The notes: generated by a model not told the origin, from the sequence alone. Positions 17,793 to 27,181 are shown, numbered from the stretch's first letter. The stretch: 64,000 nt of DNA from Caldilineaceae bacterium (GCA_020846635.1 JADLDO010000016.1:1-64000), one strand, 5' to 3'. Numbers and translations are program-made.

Positions 17793-19598
17793 TTAGTCTT
17801 CTTCGAAGAGGCGGTCGCCGTGGTGGAGACGTTGGGCGATTTGGTATGTTTGACCCTGGGCGCGCAGGGTGGGGGCGTGGGCAGCGAGGTAGCGGGAAGC
17901 AGCGACGAGGAAATGGGTACGGATGGTGGGATCGTCGGTCTGTCCTACCTGACGGAACGCTGCCTCGATCATTTGGATGGTATGAAAGTCCCGATCCTCG
18001 CGCAAGAGTAGTCGCCCGATCTGCGCCAACAAGGGGGCCAGTTCGCCATTGCCAAAGAGATAATGGGCGACCTGCTGCCCCGCTTGGTTCACCTGCTGCT
18101 GTCGATCCAGGAGCTGCGTCAAGTCGGCCAAATCGCTTTCGCTTGCCTGGCGATTGCCGTTTGGCTGCGGGATGCGTGCGGCAGGGATGTTGAGGAAGCG
18201 GTCAAGATAGATACTCATGGCCGCATCGAGAACACCGCGGAAGAGTTCGGGTGAGGGCGCGCGCCGCAATCCCTGTTGGATGGCGTTGGCAAAGGTAAAG
18301 GTATGGAGCGCGGTGTCCCAATCGCCCAATTCGTTGCTGGTGTGGAAGCGGGCGATACGCAGCGCCGCGGCATAGACGACTGCCCCGGCAACTTCTTCGG
18401 GTTTGGCCCCCGCGCGCAGGCTCGCGATCAAGGCGTCTACCGTAGCTTGGGGGTCGTCGCCCAAGAGCTGTTCGGCGTGACGGGTACGTAGCTCTGCCGG
18501 CGAGGGTCGTGTGCCGCTCTGCTGTGCGCCTTCGGCCCAGGCTGCGGGCAGTTGCTCAAAGGCCGTTTCGAGAATGGCGATCAGGTCCACAGGGTTGCGC
18601 CAGGCGTTGGATTCCTCCATGCGCGTCGCATTGGCATAGCCGCGTACCAGACTGGTTAATACCGGCTCGGCATATTCCCATCCGGCCTGATCCAACGCCT
18701 CGAAAGCCTTATTGGTGAAGTCGGCGGGATGGCCGATGTCGATATAACGATGGTCGGTGACGGCAGCAAAGAGCATGTCCGCCAACTGTTGTGCATTAGC
18801 TCCACCGCGCACTGCAGAGACGACACAGCGCTCTGCGCCTTCGTCATCGCGTACCGTGATAAAGCGGCGCAGCCAGCGCTTGAGTGTATCAATATCCTGC
18901 TCGCCACCGGGCAGCGGGGGCACAGCAAAGCGGGGTGGGCGTCCCGCTGAGTCGCGTGCCACGGCAGAGAGGCCATGATAGAGCGCGCGCGGTCGATCGG
19001 CAGGGGCTAAGTGGGGCAGCAGATTCATCATGCAGGTGTGCATGGTCAAGCCCTGGCCCCATCCCGCATCGCGATAGTGGACGCCAAAATCAAGCCCACT
19101 GCGGAAAGGCTCCAGACCGGATGGCTCGGCGTCGAGCAAGACGAGGACAGCCTTGCCAATGACGAGGCTGATGTCACGCTCCAGGCCGATACGCAGGCGT
19201 TCGCGCTGGTGGGCAACGGGATTGGCGCGTGGTGTAATGTCCACGTAGATATCGTCATCGCGCAGGGTGACGGGGAAGACGCGCACGTCATCGGCAAATT
19301 GATCAAATGTGCCGCCTGTACAGACATCAAAGCGGGCATAGTGCCAATAGCAGGTCAAGATGCCGTCATGTACCGCACCCCGATCCAGCGGAAAACCCAT
19401 GTGCGGGCAGCGGTTGTCCACGGCATAGACCTGATCGTTGTGGTAAAAGAGCGCAATTGTATTGCCCTGGAGTTGAACGGTCAGATAGCCGCGCTTGCGA
19501 ACATCGGCCAATGACGCAGCGCGGACAAGGCCGGAGGGTGACTGTTCCCTCACCTGTGCCGTATTTTGCTGCGTGGTCTGTTCTAGAGCCTGTTCCAT
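17793..19598 (-). CDS. Rieske [2Fe-2S] domain fused to a large helical domain of unknown function
   Basis: 601 residues. Residues 22-125 are a Rieske domain with Cys64-Pro-His66 and Cys83-Tyr-Trp-His86, the two Cys and two His that bind the cluster, 16 residues apart. The remaining 470 residues are mostly helical and match no family I recognise. They carry many His and acidic residues in motif-like settings: LTMHTCMMNLLPH (185-196), TDHRYIDIGH (281-290), ARFHTSNELGDWDTALHTF (417-434), DFHTIQ (538-542). The D/E-x2-H-x4-H iron site of Rieske dioxygenases is not evident. No signal peptide. It lies 13 bp behind the NTF2-like gene and last in an operon with a dehydratase and a dehydrogenase. A metal-dependent redox role is an inference. 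Confidence 0.75.
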   Translation of the reverse strand: MEQALEQTTQQNTAQVREQSPSGLVRAASLADVRKRGYLTVQLQGNTIALFYHNDQVYAVDNRCPHMGFPLDRGAVHDGILTCYWHYARFDVCTGGTFDQFADDVRVFPVTLRDDDIYVDITPRANPVAHQRERLRIGLERDISLVIGKAVLVLLDAEPSGLEPFRSGLDFGVHYRDAGWGQGLTMHTCMMNLLPHLAPADRPRALYHGLSAVARDSAGRPPRFAVPPLPGGEQDIDTLKRWLRRFITVRDDEGAERCVVSAVRGGANAQQLADMLFAAVTDHRYIDIGHPADFTNKAFEALDQAGWEYAEPVLTSLVRGYANATRMEESNAWRNPVDLIAILETAFEQLPAAWAEGAQQSGTRPSPAELRTRHAEQLLGDDPQATVDALIASLRAGAKPEEVAGAVVYAAALRIARFHTSNELGDWDTALHTFTFANAIQQGLRRAPSPELFRGVLDAAMSIYLDRFLNIPAARIPQPNGNRQASESDLADLTQLLDRQQQVNQAGQQVAHYLFGNGELAPLLAQIGRLLLREDRDFHTIQMIEAAFRQVGQTDDPTIRTHFLVAASRYLAAHAPTLRAQGQTYQIAQRLHHGDRLFEED

Positions 19599-19611
19599 CG
19601 TGGTTCCTCCT

Positions 19612-20004
19612 TTAGTCTAAAGCAACCTCATCTGCGACCGTGAGGTCTGCGTCTGCGAGCGCCTCTGCTACTGTTTCGTGGCGCACGATACGTGTGATCA
19701 AGTTTGCGCGCACGCTGAACGCGCTGGCTACAAGCTGGCTGCCGGTGATTTCTCCTGTCTCTGGCGACAGCCATTCCCCCAATTCTTCGACAACGACACG
19801 ACCCTCACGCGCAAACCAGCGCTGTGGCAAGAGCCGGACGTTGGCGCGACCGAACCACTCGCGCACAATTTCCGCTCCACTCGTGACGCCGCGTGGGCCT
19901 CCAATCTCTACCTGCGGGTGGATAAAGGTCATCATTTGCTCAACCTGCCCTGCATTGAGCGCTAAGTGCCACTGTTGAACAGGTGAAAGTGAGGGAGGAA
20001 TCAT
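19612..20004 (-). CDS. NTF2-like/SnoaL-like small protein
   Basis: 130 residues with the cone-fold pattern: an N-terminal helix pair (QQWHLALNAGQVEQMMTFIHPQVEIGGP), a G-x-E-I-V-R-E-WF helix, and alternating strands (LLPQRWFAREGRVVVEE, SQLVASAFSVRANLITRIVRHET). Such proteins are enzymes (isomerases, cyclases), or small subunits of Rieske ring-hydroxylating oxygenases. It sits between an Ldh-family gene (24 bp upstream) and the Rieske fusion (13 bp downstream), which suggests joint function. The last 15 residues are acidic. Catalytic role unknown. Confidence 0.75.
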   Translation of the reverse strand: MIPPSLSPVQQWHLALNAGQVEQMMTFIHPQVEIGGPRGVTSGAEIVREWFGRANVRLLPQRWFAREGRVVVEELGEWLSPETGEITGSQLVASAFSVRANLITRIVRHETVAEALADADLTVADEVALD

Positions 20005-20028
20005 CGAGTCTATCTTCCAGCCACCACT

Positions 20029-21063
20029 CTACACGCTGACCGGGACGTTGAGCGCAGCGGCGTCTTCGGTCAAGAGTTTCCAGGTCGCATCGTCGATTTG
20101 GATGCCTTCGGCGCTGCGTGTCGCTGCCATGCTCCGTTCCGGTTCGCCGGGGAGCAGCACACGATCAAAGCCGGGGGCGGGCTTCGTCGCTTTAACACGT
20201 TGGGCGACTGCCTGGCTCTCTTTGTCATAGGCTGCGGGAGGGCGGAAGGCGGCGATGTCCAGCACGATAAAGAGGACACCGTTGCCAGGAGTGTAGCCCG
20301 GCAATACGGGCGTGCCACCCCCTGTGAGCAGTCCTGCCATAAACTCGACCAGAACGGAGAGGGCATAACCCTTGTGTGTCGCTGCAGGCAGCAGCATACC
20401 GCCATCGTAGAGATCGGCGGGGTTGGTGCTGGGCAGCCCGGCATTGTTGAGAATCCAGCCTTCGGGGATGCTCTTGCCGCGGTTGCGGGCGACCCGTACT
20501 TTGCCCTCGGCAACGGCGCTGGTGGCAAAGTCGAGGATGATCGGGGACTCGTCCCCCACAGGCAGCGCGGCGGCAAGCGGGTTGGTTCCCAAGAGCCGCT
20601 CCGCGCCGCCAAAAGGAGCCACCGCACCCGTAGGGCCGCCACCATTGCAGAAGGCGAGCGCCAACGTCTGATGCTCTGCGGCAAGTTCCACCCACTCGCC
20701 CAAGCGCCCGACATGACCGCTATGGATGAGACCGGCAGCGGCGATACCATGCGTCTTGGCGCGGCGGATGCCTTCGTTGATGGTGAAATGGGCGGCGACC
20801 TGACCAAAGCCGCGCTGGGCATCGACGGTTACAGCCGCGCCCTGTTCGTGAACGATCTGAGGGCGGGCGGCGGGATTGAGATCGCCGCGGCGGATTGCAT
20901 CGAGATATTGGCGGACGCGCACGCTGCCGTGGGAATCGTGGCCGACGAGGTCGCTGCCAACAAGCGAAGTGGCTACCAATTTGGCAATGTCATCCGGCGC
21001 CCCGGCAGCGGCAAAGATGCGCGTGGCGAGGTCAATCAGGGTGGAAGGCTGGAGCAGTGGCAT
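20029..21063 (-). CDS. Ldh-family (malate/L-lactate dehydrogenase-like) oxidoreductase
   Basis: 344 residues from ATG 21063; an in-frame TTG at 21078 would add five. Family marks are VGHDSHGSVRVRQYLDAI, HSGHVGRLGEWVE with the active-site His, LLGTNPLAAALPVG, DFATSAVAEGKVRVARNRG and IPEGWILNNAGLPSTNP. It should be an NAD(P)-dependent oxidoreductase for a 2-hydroxy or 2-keto acid. It is the second gene of the leftward operon headed by the YjhG-like dehydratase, so its substrate may be the 2-keto acid the dehydratase makes. Only distantly similar to the paralogue at 14799-15851. Confidence 0.88.
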   Translation of the reverse strand: MPLLQPSTLIDLATRIFAAAGAPDDIAKLVATSLVGSDLVGHDSHGSVRVRQYLDAIRRGDLNPAARPQIVHEQGAAVTVDAQRGFGQVAAHFTINEGIRRAKTHGIAAAGLIHSGHVGRLGEWVELAAEHQTLALAFCNGGGPTGAVAPFGGAERLLGTNPLAAALPVGDESPIILDFATSAVAEGKVRVARNRGKSIPEGWILNNAGLPSTNPADLYDGGMLLPAATHKGYALSVLVEFMAGLLTGGGTPVLPGYTPGNGVLFIVLDIAAFRPPAAYDKESQAVAQRVKATKPAPGFDRVLLPGEPERSMAATRSAEGIQIDDATWKLLTEDAAALNVPVSV

Positions 21064-21131
21064 CGTAGAACTTTTCAAAACTTTCTAGTGAATGGGTGAA
21101 GTTAGGCTACGTCGTATTATGCAACTGTTGA

Positions 21132-23135
21132 TTATGCAACTGCGGCTTCGGACGCGAGTGTACGCTGTCCCGCTTCCAGCAGTTCAATGATGCGGTCGAC
21201 ATCATAGACACAGCCGCCCCAGGTGCCGCCGCCCACTGCTTGCAGTGCCGCCCAGAGGCGTGTGTCGTCGGGGAGGCGTGGGTCGGCTGCAAGCGCCGGG
21301 TTTGTGCTGCGTTGGGCCAAGACAGCCGCGCCCGTGGCAGGGTCGTAGCGCTGTCCATCGTGGCCCACCAAGTCGATTGTGCCTTCCAAATTTGCCGTGT
21401 CAATGGTGATCTGGATCAAGTCGCCATCGCGTACGCGTCCAATCGGGCCACCTGCCAGCGCTTCGGGGCCGATATGGCCGATGCAGGCCCCTGTGCTGAC
21501 GCCGCTGAAACGCGCGTCGGTGATGAGCGCGACCTCCTTGCCCCACTTGAGATATTTAAGCGCGGAGGTGAGTTGGTATGTTTCTTCCATGCCCGAACCC
21601 ATCGGGCCACAGCCAGCCACTACAATCACGTCGCCGGGGTGGATTTCGGTGTCGCCCTGCCCTTTGATGGCAGCAATGGCGGCGCGTTCACTGGTAAAGA
21701 CGCGCGCAGGGCCGAGCTTGCGATAGACACCGTCGGGATCGACCACACTGCGGTCGATGGAGGTGCTTTTGACGACGGAGCCTTCGGGCGCGAGGTTGCC
21801 GCGCGGGAAGGTGACGGTGCTGGTAAGACCGCGCTCGCGCGCGGCTTTGGGGGCCATAATTACCTGGTCAGGGTCAATGCCATCCGCTTGGTGCAGATGC
21901 TCGCGCAGCCGTTTACGCCGTTCGCTGCTAGCCCACTCATCCAAGAGTTGATCCAGCGTGCGGTTATGAACAGTCAAGGCGTTGAGGCGGAGTAGTCCTA
22001 GATCGCGCAAATGCAGCATGACCTCCGGCACGCCCCCTGCCATGTAGACTTGGACCGTCGGATGGCCGACAGGGCCGTTGGGGAGGGCATCCACCAGGCG
22101 CGGCACGCTGCGATTGATGCGTACCCAATCATCCACTGTGGGACGGGGCAGACCGGTGGCATGGGCAATAGCAGGGATGTGCAGCAGCAGATTGGTGCTG
22201 CCTCCAAAGGCGGCATGAACCACCATCGCGTTGTGGATGGCGTCTTCGGTGAGGATGTCTGCCGTCGTGCGCTTATGCTGAAAGAGTTGGATGAGCGCTT
22301 GCGCCGAACGTGTGGCAAGGTCGAGCCAAATGGGTTGCCCGGAGGGGGCTAGGGCCGAATGGACAAGCGACATGCCCAATGCCTCGGCAACGACCTGGCT
22401 GGTGGCCGCGGTGCCGAGAAATTGGCAGCCACCACCGGGGCTGGCGCAAGACTTGCAGCCCAGGTCAGCGGCTTCTTCAACGGTGATCTCGCCCTGGGCA
22501 AAGCGTACGCCGATGGTTTGAATTTTGCCTGCGTCCTCTCCTTCGGTCGGTGGCAGGGTGACGCCACCGGGAACGAGGATGGTGGGCAATGACTTTTGGG
22601 CGGCAAGCGCCAACATCATGGCCGGTAGTCCCTTGTCGCAGGTGGCGACGCCCATCACCCCTTTGCGTGTGGGCAGCGAGCGCACCAGGCGGCGCAAGAC
22701 AATCGCCGCGTCATTGCGATAGGGGAGGCTGTCCATCATGCCGACTGTACCCTGGCTGCGTCCATCACAGGGATCGGTGACATAACCCGCGAAGGGAATC
22801 GTGCCATTGGCCTTGAACTCTGCGGCGGCGGCTTGCATGAGCAGACCGACCTCCCAATGGCCTGTGTGATAGCCGAGGGCAATAGGGGTGCCATCTTGGG
22901 CGCGGATGCCGCCCTGGGTGCTGAGCATGAGAAATTCGGGCTGGCGCAGCGAGCGCGGCTCCCAGCCCATGCCCGCGTCTTGGGTCAGGCCAAAGAGATC
23001 GCCGCTGGGCGCGTTGAGCAGTAGCTCGGCATCCAGGGGGAGCGTGCCGGTGGGACCGGCGGCGTTGGTCTGGATTTGATAGAGAGTTGGGTCGGCGCTG
23101 TCGATGGGAACTGCGCCGTTTGTGTGGCTGGTCAT
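21132..23135 (-). CDS. IlvD/Edd-family dehydratase, YjhG/YagF type (sugar-acid dehydratase)
   Basis: 667 residues, the length of YjhG/YagF rather than IlvD (about 560-615). E. coli YjhG and YagF are D-xylonate dehydratases. Visible marks are [63 protein letters not shown] with cluster-type cysteines, [38 protein letters not shown], and [14 protein letters not shown]...[21 protein letters not shown]. These cysteines (DPCDG, TCDKG, CASPGGG) should hold an Fe-S cluster with Mg. TGAGGA precedes the ATG. First gene of the operon running to the Rieske fusion. Xylonate is the leading guess for substrate. Confidence 0.88.
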   Translation of the reverse strand: MTSHTNGAVPIDSADPTLYQIQTNAAGPTGTLPLDAELLLNAPSGDLFGLTQDAGMGWEPRSLRQPEFLMLSTQGGIRAQDGTPIALGYHTGHWEVGLLMQAAAAEFKANGTIPFAGYVTDPCDGRSQGTVGMMDSLPYRNDAAIVLRRLVRSLPTRKGVMGVATCDKGLPAMMLALAAQKSLPTILVPGGVTLPPTEGEDAGKIQTIGVRFAQGEITVEEAADLGCKSCASPGGGCQFLGTAATSQVVAEALGMSLVHSALAPSGQPIWLDLATRSAQALIQLFQHKRTTADILTEDAIHNAMVVHAAFGGSTNLLLHIPAIAHATGLPRPTVDDWVRINRSVPRLVDALPNGPVGHPTVQVYMAGGVPEVMLHLRDLGLLRLNALTVHNRTLDQLLDEWASSERRKRLREHLHQADGIDPDQVIMAPKAARERGLTSTVTFPRGNLAPEGSVVKSTSIDRSVVDPDGVYRKLGPARVFTSERAAIAAIKGQGDTEIHPGDVIVVAGCGPMGSGMEETYQLTSALKYLKWGKEVALITDARFSGVSTGACIGHIGPEALAGGPIGRVRDGDLIQITIDTANLEGTIDLVGHDGQRYDPATGAAVLAQRSTNPALAADPRLPDDTRLWAALQAVGGGTWGGCVYDVDRIIELLEAGQRTLASEAAVA

Positions 23136-23443
23136 GGTTTCCTCAAGGAACTAGGTGGACAAAAGAGCGATGTGCAATCGTTTGTATAGTGTATGCGGTA
23201 TGTGTGTAGCATGTATGTATGATGTTGCGGCCTGTGCGTTTCTGCGAAATCTTCCCCGAAGCCCGGAGCTGCCGGGAAGGGGTATGACAGGTATTGATGT
23301 ATGCCGGATATGTTTTTTGGAGTGGCTTGCTCTATTTTGCCCCAAATGGGACTGTTCAGCAAGGGAGGGCTATGCTACGATGGGAAGCAACCAATATTCA
23401 TACAAGATCAAGAGGCGAGAGGGTAGGCAGGGAGGAGTGGTGC
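23136..23443. other. 308-bp divergent intergenic region, YjhG-like versus PdxA2-like
   Basis: It holds a TGTATG-rich stretch of nearly alternating purine and pyrimidine (about 23178-23225), and a small hairpin CCCGG-AGCTG-CCGGG (23262-23276). Promoters for both genes must lie here but neither strand shows a clear -35/-10 pair; CTATACA on the minus strand near 23185 is a possible -10. A frame open to the left of the PdxA2 start has no good ribosome site. Confidence 0.5.
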
Positions 23444-24478
23444 ATGGAGAGGTCGCACACTGAACAGGTCAAGCGCCCGCTGCTGGCGATTACACTGGGT
23501 GATCCTGCGGGGATTGGGCCGGAGGTGATCCTCAAGGCGCTGCAAGAAGGCGCGGTCTATGAAAACGCGCGCCCGCTGGTCGTAGGCGATGCGCGTATTT
23601 TGGCACGCGCCCAGCACTGGATCGAGGGCGCGCCGTTGGCGCTGGAGGTGGTGAGCCGACCGGGGCAAGGGAGCTATCAGGCCGGAACGCTCACGTTGCT
23701 GGATTTACAGAACGCTGATCCCGAAGTCATTCCACCGGGTCAAATCAGCGCGGCTGCGGGCAAGGCGGCTGTGGAGTATGTCTTTGCTGCGTGTGACCTG
23801 GCGACTTCGGGCATGGTGGATGCGGTGGTGACGGCCCCTTTGAACAAAGAGGCGATGCACTTGGGGGGCTATCCCTATCCAGGTCATACGGAGTTGTTGG
23901 CCGAGCGCACCGGGGCGACGAAGGTGAGTATGCTCTTGGTCGGGCCAAAGCTGCGGGTGGTGCATGTGAGTACGCATGTGTCGCTGCAAGAGGCGATCCG
24001 CCGCGTGACGCAGGCGCGCGTGCGCGAGGTGATCGAAATTGCACAGCAATCATGCCTTGCACTGGGCATCGAGAACCCGCGCATTGCCGTGGCAGGGCTA
24101 AACCCTCATGCCAGCGAGGGGGGACTCTTTGGCGACGAGGAAGGCAAGGAAGTTGTCCCGGCGATTGCTGCGGCGCGGGCCGATGGGCTGACTGTTTCGG
24201 ACCCCATGCCACCCGACACCATTTTCTTGCGCGCTGTCCAGGGCGAATTTGATATTGTGGTTGCGATGTATCATGACCAGGGCCATATCCCGATGAAACT
24301 GCTGGCATTTGACTCCGGTGTGAACGTCAGCATGGGCTTGCCGATCATTCGTACTTCGGTCGATCATGGTACGGCCTTTGACATTGCCGGAACAGGCAAG
24401 GCACGCGCCGAGAGTATGCTGGCAGCGATTGAGGTAGCGGTGCAGATGGCACATGCACAGGCGAGGGTGAACGCATGA
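23444..24478 (+). CDS. pdxA2: PdxA2-like 4-phospho-sugar-acid (4-hydroxythreonine-4-phosphate type) dehydrogenase
   Basis: 344 residues, about the PdxA length. PdxA marks: LGDPAGIGPEVILKAL (18-33), VTAPLNKEAMHLGGYPYPGHTELLAE with the metal-binding His, NPHASEGGLFGDEE, and VAMYHDQGHIPMKLLAF with the other metal-binding residues. The ATG at 23444 is preceded by GGGAGGAG. The gene overlaps a DUF1537 kinase by ATGA. In characterised bacteria that pair (PdxA2 with DtnK or DenK) phosphorylates D-threonate or D-erythronate at C4 and then oxidatively decarboxylates it to dihydroxyacetone phosphate. So a catabolic role is more likely than pyridoxine synthesis. Confidence 0.85.
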   Translation: MERSHTEQVKRPLLAITLGDPAGIGPEVILKALQEGAVYENARPLVVGDARILARAQHWIEGAPLALEVVSRPGQGSYQAGTLTLLDLQNADPEVIPPGQISAAAGKAAVEYVFAACDLATSGMVDAVVTAPLNKEAMHLGGYPYPGHTELLAERTGATKVSMLLVGPKLRVVHVSTHVSLQEAIRRVTQARVREVIEIAQQSCLALGIENPRIAVAGLNPHASEGGLFGDEEGKEVVPAIAAARADGLTVSDPMPPDTIFLRAVQGEFDIVVAMYHDQGHIPMKLLAFDSGVNVSMGLPIIRTSVDHGTAFDIAGTGKARAESMLAAIEVAVQMAHAQARVNA

Positions 24479-25683
24479 GTAAAAGAGCGATGCCTAGCGT
24501 GGTGATTGTGGCTGACGACCTGACCGGCGCGGCGGACAGTGCAGCGCGTTCTGTGCAGGCTGGATTGACGGCTGAAATTTGGTTGGAAACTTCACAGAAG
24601 GCAAGCGAGGCTGATATTGTTGCCGTTGATGTCATTGCTGTTTCTACCGATTCGCGCTTTTTGGCTCCAGAGGAAGCGGCTCAGTGTGTGGCAAAAACGT
24701 TGGCAACGCTGACGAGCTTGTTTGGAGCGAACGCAGCTTGGTATAAGAAGATTGACTCGACACTGCGCGGCAATCTGGGCGCAGAATTGGATGCGATGCT
24801 TGCCGCGCGGCCTACGAGTGCGATTGTCATCTGTCCTGCGTTCCCCGCGCAAGGGCGCGGGCTGGAGGGGGGTAGGTTGGTCTATGCCGGTGCGCCGCCG
24901 CACCATCTACCCACATTGTTGCGCGAGCAGAGTAACTCTCCCGTTGGGGAGATTGGGCTGGCAACTGTGCGCCAGGGGGCTGACACGCTGGAACGGGCCT
25001 TGCAGGAACGGCGTGAGCAAGGGGAAAAGCTGCTGGTGGTGGATGGCTTGACCGAGAGTGATTTGGACACGATTGTCGCCGCTGCCCAATCTGAAGAATA
25101 TATCCTTTGTGGCAGTGCGGGGATGGTGGCTCCCCTGGCGGCGCAGTTTGCATCGAAAGGGGATGATCTCGTCGCCGCGCCCGCGCAAGTGCCGCCAGGG
25201 CCACTCCTCGCGGTGGTGGGGAGTGGCAGCGCGACAGCCCACGCACAGGTAGCCGAAGTGGCAGCCGCGGAGACGATGCGGGTGCGCGCCCTAGATAGGG
25301 ACTGGTATGGAGTCGATCTGGTGGGAGCAAAGAGCCATCCGGTGGGGGATTGGTTGATTCATTTGGAGCCCCCTGCCGACGGCATGGAACTAGATGGGCC
25401 GGTCGCACGCGCCCAGGCCGCGCGCCTGGCTGATCTGGCTTTTGCGGCAGTAGACAGGCTCCAGCCGAGTACGCTGTTGGTGGTGGGTGGTGATACTGCC
25501 TATTACGTGCTGCGGCGTTTAGGGTTCGAGCGATTGGCTGTGGTGGAAGAACTACAGCCGGGGATCCCGCTGACGGTGGGCGTAGATCGGGCGGGGTGCA
25601 GGCGCGCCGTGGTGCTCAAGCCCGGCAATTTTGGCGACGAGCAAACGCTGGTGCGCCTGCATGAGACGGTGCAGGGCCAGTGA
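24475..25683 (+). CDS. DUF1537 four-carbon acid sugar kinase
   Basis: 402 residues, two-domain kinase family that includes DtnK (D-threonate) and DenK (D-erythronate) kinases. The N-terminal domain opens with VIVADDLTGAADSAARSVQAG (Asp-Asp substrate site), and KKIDSTLRGNLGAELDA (about 91-107) is the second family motif. The C-terminal nucleotide domain has LLAVVGSGSATAHAQ and STLLVVGGDTAYYVLRRLG. Its ATG shares bases with the pdxA2 stop, so the two are coupled and act in sequence. It could also act on other C4 acids or on oxo-tetronates. It converges on fetB with a 24-bp gap. Confidence 0.9.
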   Translation: MSKRAMPSVVIVADDLTGAADSAARSVQAGLTAEIWLETSQKASEADIVAVDVIAVSTDSRFLAPEEAAQCVAKTLATLTSLFGANAAWYKKIDSTLRGNLGAELDAMLAARPTSAIVICPAFPAQGRGLEGGRLVYAGAPPHHLPTLLREQSNSPVGEIGLATVRQGADTLERALQERREQGEKLLVVDGLTESDLDTIVAAAQSEEYILCGSAGMVAPLAAQFASKGDDLVAAPAQVPPGPLLAVVGSGSATAHAQVAEVAAAETMRVRALDRDWYGVDLVGAKSHPVGDWLIHLEPPADGMELDGPVARAQAARLADLAFAAVDRLQPSTLLVVGGDTAYYVLRRLGFERLAVVEELQPGIPLTVGVDRAGCRRAVVLKPGNFGDEQTLVRLHETVQGQ

Positions 25684-25707
25684 GTTCAGCGATATGCTTA
25701 GGGATAC

Positions 25708-26499
25708 TTAGCGTTCTTCGGGCCGCAGCGTCAGTTGTTCGTTGGGCGAAAAGACATGCGAGCGCACCAAAAGCGTACAAAGCAGGGAAGTAGTCCCAGA
25801 CGTAGCAAAGATCATGGCGATGACGACAAACTGGTAGATCGCTGCCTCCAGCGGGTCGCTGCCTGCCAGCACCATGCCTGCCATGAGGCCCGGAATCCAG
25901 ACGATGCCAAGTGAGCGCAGATTGTTGACGCTTGGGATCACACTCGCTTCCACTGCCGCCTGCACGTAGGGCGCGATGACGACGTTGGACGATGCGCCCA
26001 ATGCCAGCCCGGCTTCGATCTGCCCGGTGTGCGCCTCTACCTCCGCACTGAACCGATCCAGGGCTAACGCGGATGTGTTCATGGCGTTGGCGATGATCAT
26101 GCTGCCCACGGGGATTAGGGATGCCGGGTCGGTGTCGAGGAAGCCCAGGAGCAGCATGACACCCATGACCAACCCTGCGCCTAACAGGATGGCGGTTAAG
26201 GTCACTTGTATGACATTCGGGATCTGCTTCGTGCGCCGTGAAGCAATCACCGCACCCGTCACCATCATGCCCAGAAGCACAATCGCGCTTAACCACTGCG
26301 CGCCACTCAAAATGAAGGTCAGCACATAGCCGACGATAATGATCTGAACAAAGCCGCGCACGAGCGCAATCGCTGTCTCACGCTCCAGATGGATGCCGCG
26401 CCCACGTGCCAGGAATGCAACGACCAACGCGAAAAGTGCCGCGCCCACCGCCTGTGCGATGCGTAGAGCAAACGGGTCATTGAAGAACTGATTCAGCAT
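25708..26499 (-). CDS. fetB: FetB-type ABC permease (UPF0014/YbbM)
   Basis: 263 residues with about seven membrane segments. Family marks are ARGRGIHLERETAIALVRGFVQIIIVGYVL near the start, GAVIASRRTKQIPN in a cytoplasmic loop, and PVGSMIIANAMNTSALALDRF followed by the long acidic ...EAGLALGAS stretch and PGLMAGMVLAGSDPLEAA. GGAGGTG stands seven bases before the ATG, an exact ribosome site. The start lies 23 bp inside fetA, so the pair is coupled. In E. coli FetAB exports iron and eases oxidative stress; that role is transferred by family only. Confidence 0.9.
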   Translation of the reverse strand: MLNQFFNDPFALRIAQAVGAALFALVVAFLARGRGIHLERETAIALVRGFVQIIIVGYVLTFILSGAQWLSAIVLLGMMVTGAVIASRRTKQIPNVIQVTLTAILLGAGLVMGVMLLLGFLDTDPASLIPVGSMIIANAMNTSALALDRFSAEVEAHTGQIEAGLALGASSNVVIAPYVQAAVEASVIPSVNNLRSLGIVWIPGLMAGMVLAGSDPLEAAIYQFVVIAMIFATSGTTSLLCTLLVRSHVFSPNEQLTLRPEER

Positions 26500-27169
26500 G
26501 CAGCACCTCCTCTACAGTGCCGTTTTCTACTAACCGTCCCGCGTCAATCAGAATGGCGCGGTTGGCGATGCGTGCCGCCTGTGCCGTGTCGTGCGTGATC
26601 ATCATGCAGGTAAGCTTGTAGTCGCGGATGACGCGGGTCAGCAGCGCCTCAACTTCCCGTTCTGCCCTTTCGTCCAGCGCTGAAGTTGGTTCGTCAAGAA
26701 GCAAGACTTCGGGACGGTTCGCCAACGACCGCGCCAGCGATACACGTTGTGCTTCTCCGCCGGAAAGACGTGTCACGTCCCGACCGGCAAACCCTTTCAG
26801 GCCAACCGATTCCAATAGCTCATCGATCTCCGGTGCGGTTAATTCGATGCCCTGCTGGCGCGGGCCGAAGCGTACATTATCGGCGACGGTGCCGGGAAAG
26901 AGGTAGGCGGCCTGCATCATCATGCCCACGCGCCGTCGCAGTTCGCGCGGGGAAAGTTGGCGATAATCCTGACCGTCCAAGTAGACAGTTCCATAGGTCG
27001 GTTCGTCCAGGCGGTTGATAAGGCGCAGGAAAGAGGACTTGCCCGCGCCGCTTTTGCCGAGGATCGCCATCATATCGCCCGCGTAGACATCTAGGCTGAT
27101 ATGGTCAACAATCAGCTTGTCACCGGCCCGACGGGATAGTTCGTGGGTGCGTAATAGTGGTTCTGTCAT
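26477..27169 (-). CDS. fetA: FetA-type ABC ATPase (YbbL)
   Basis: 230 residues. Walker A GKSGAGKS (38-45), Q-loop MMMQAAYLFPGTV, signature LSGGEAQ (135-141), Walker B LLLDEPTSALD (156-166), and H193 in MITHDTAQ. The FPGTVADNVRFGP segment is typical of FetA/YbbL. It is the partner of the overlapping permease. No Shine-Dalgarno sequence precedes the ATG; in fact the mRNA reads ACCTCC there. The gene follows the Nudix gene by 12 bp, so translation is probably coupled to upstream genes. Confidence 0.9.
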   Translation of the reverse strand: MTEPLLRTHELSRRAGDKLIVDHISLDVYAGDMMAILGKSGAGKSSFLRLINRLDEPTYGTVYLDGQDYRQLSPRELRRRVGMMMQAAYLFPGTVADNVRFGPRQQGIELTAPEIDELLESVGLKGFAGRDVTRLSGGEAQRVSLARSLANRPEVLLLDEPTSALDERAEREVEALLTRVIRDYKLTCMMITHDTAQAARIANRAILIDAGRLVENGTVEEVLHAESVLQ

Positions 27170-27181
27170 GGACGGAGGTAC

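Noticed and set aside
17793..20004. Classical Rieske ring-hydroxylating dioxygenase alpha/beta pair
   Set aside because: The Rieske cluster motif and an NTF2-like neighbour are present, but the catalytic iron motif and ring-hydroxylase alpha domain are not recognisable.
23444..24478. Pyridoxine-biosynthetic PdxA
   Set aside because: Coupling to a DUF1537 kinase and the sugar-acid neighbourhood favour the catabolic PdxA2 role; no other pdx gene is near.
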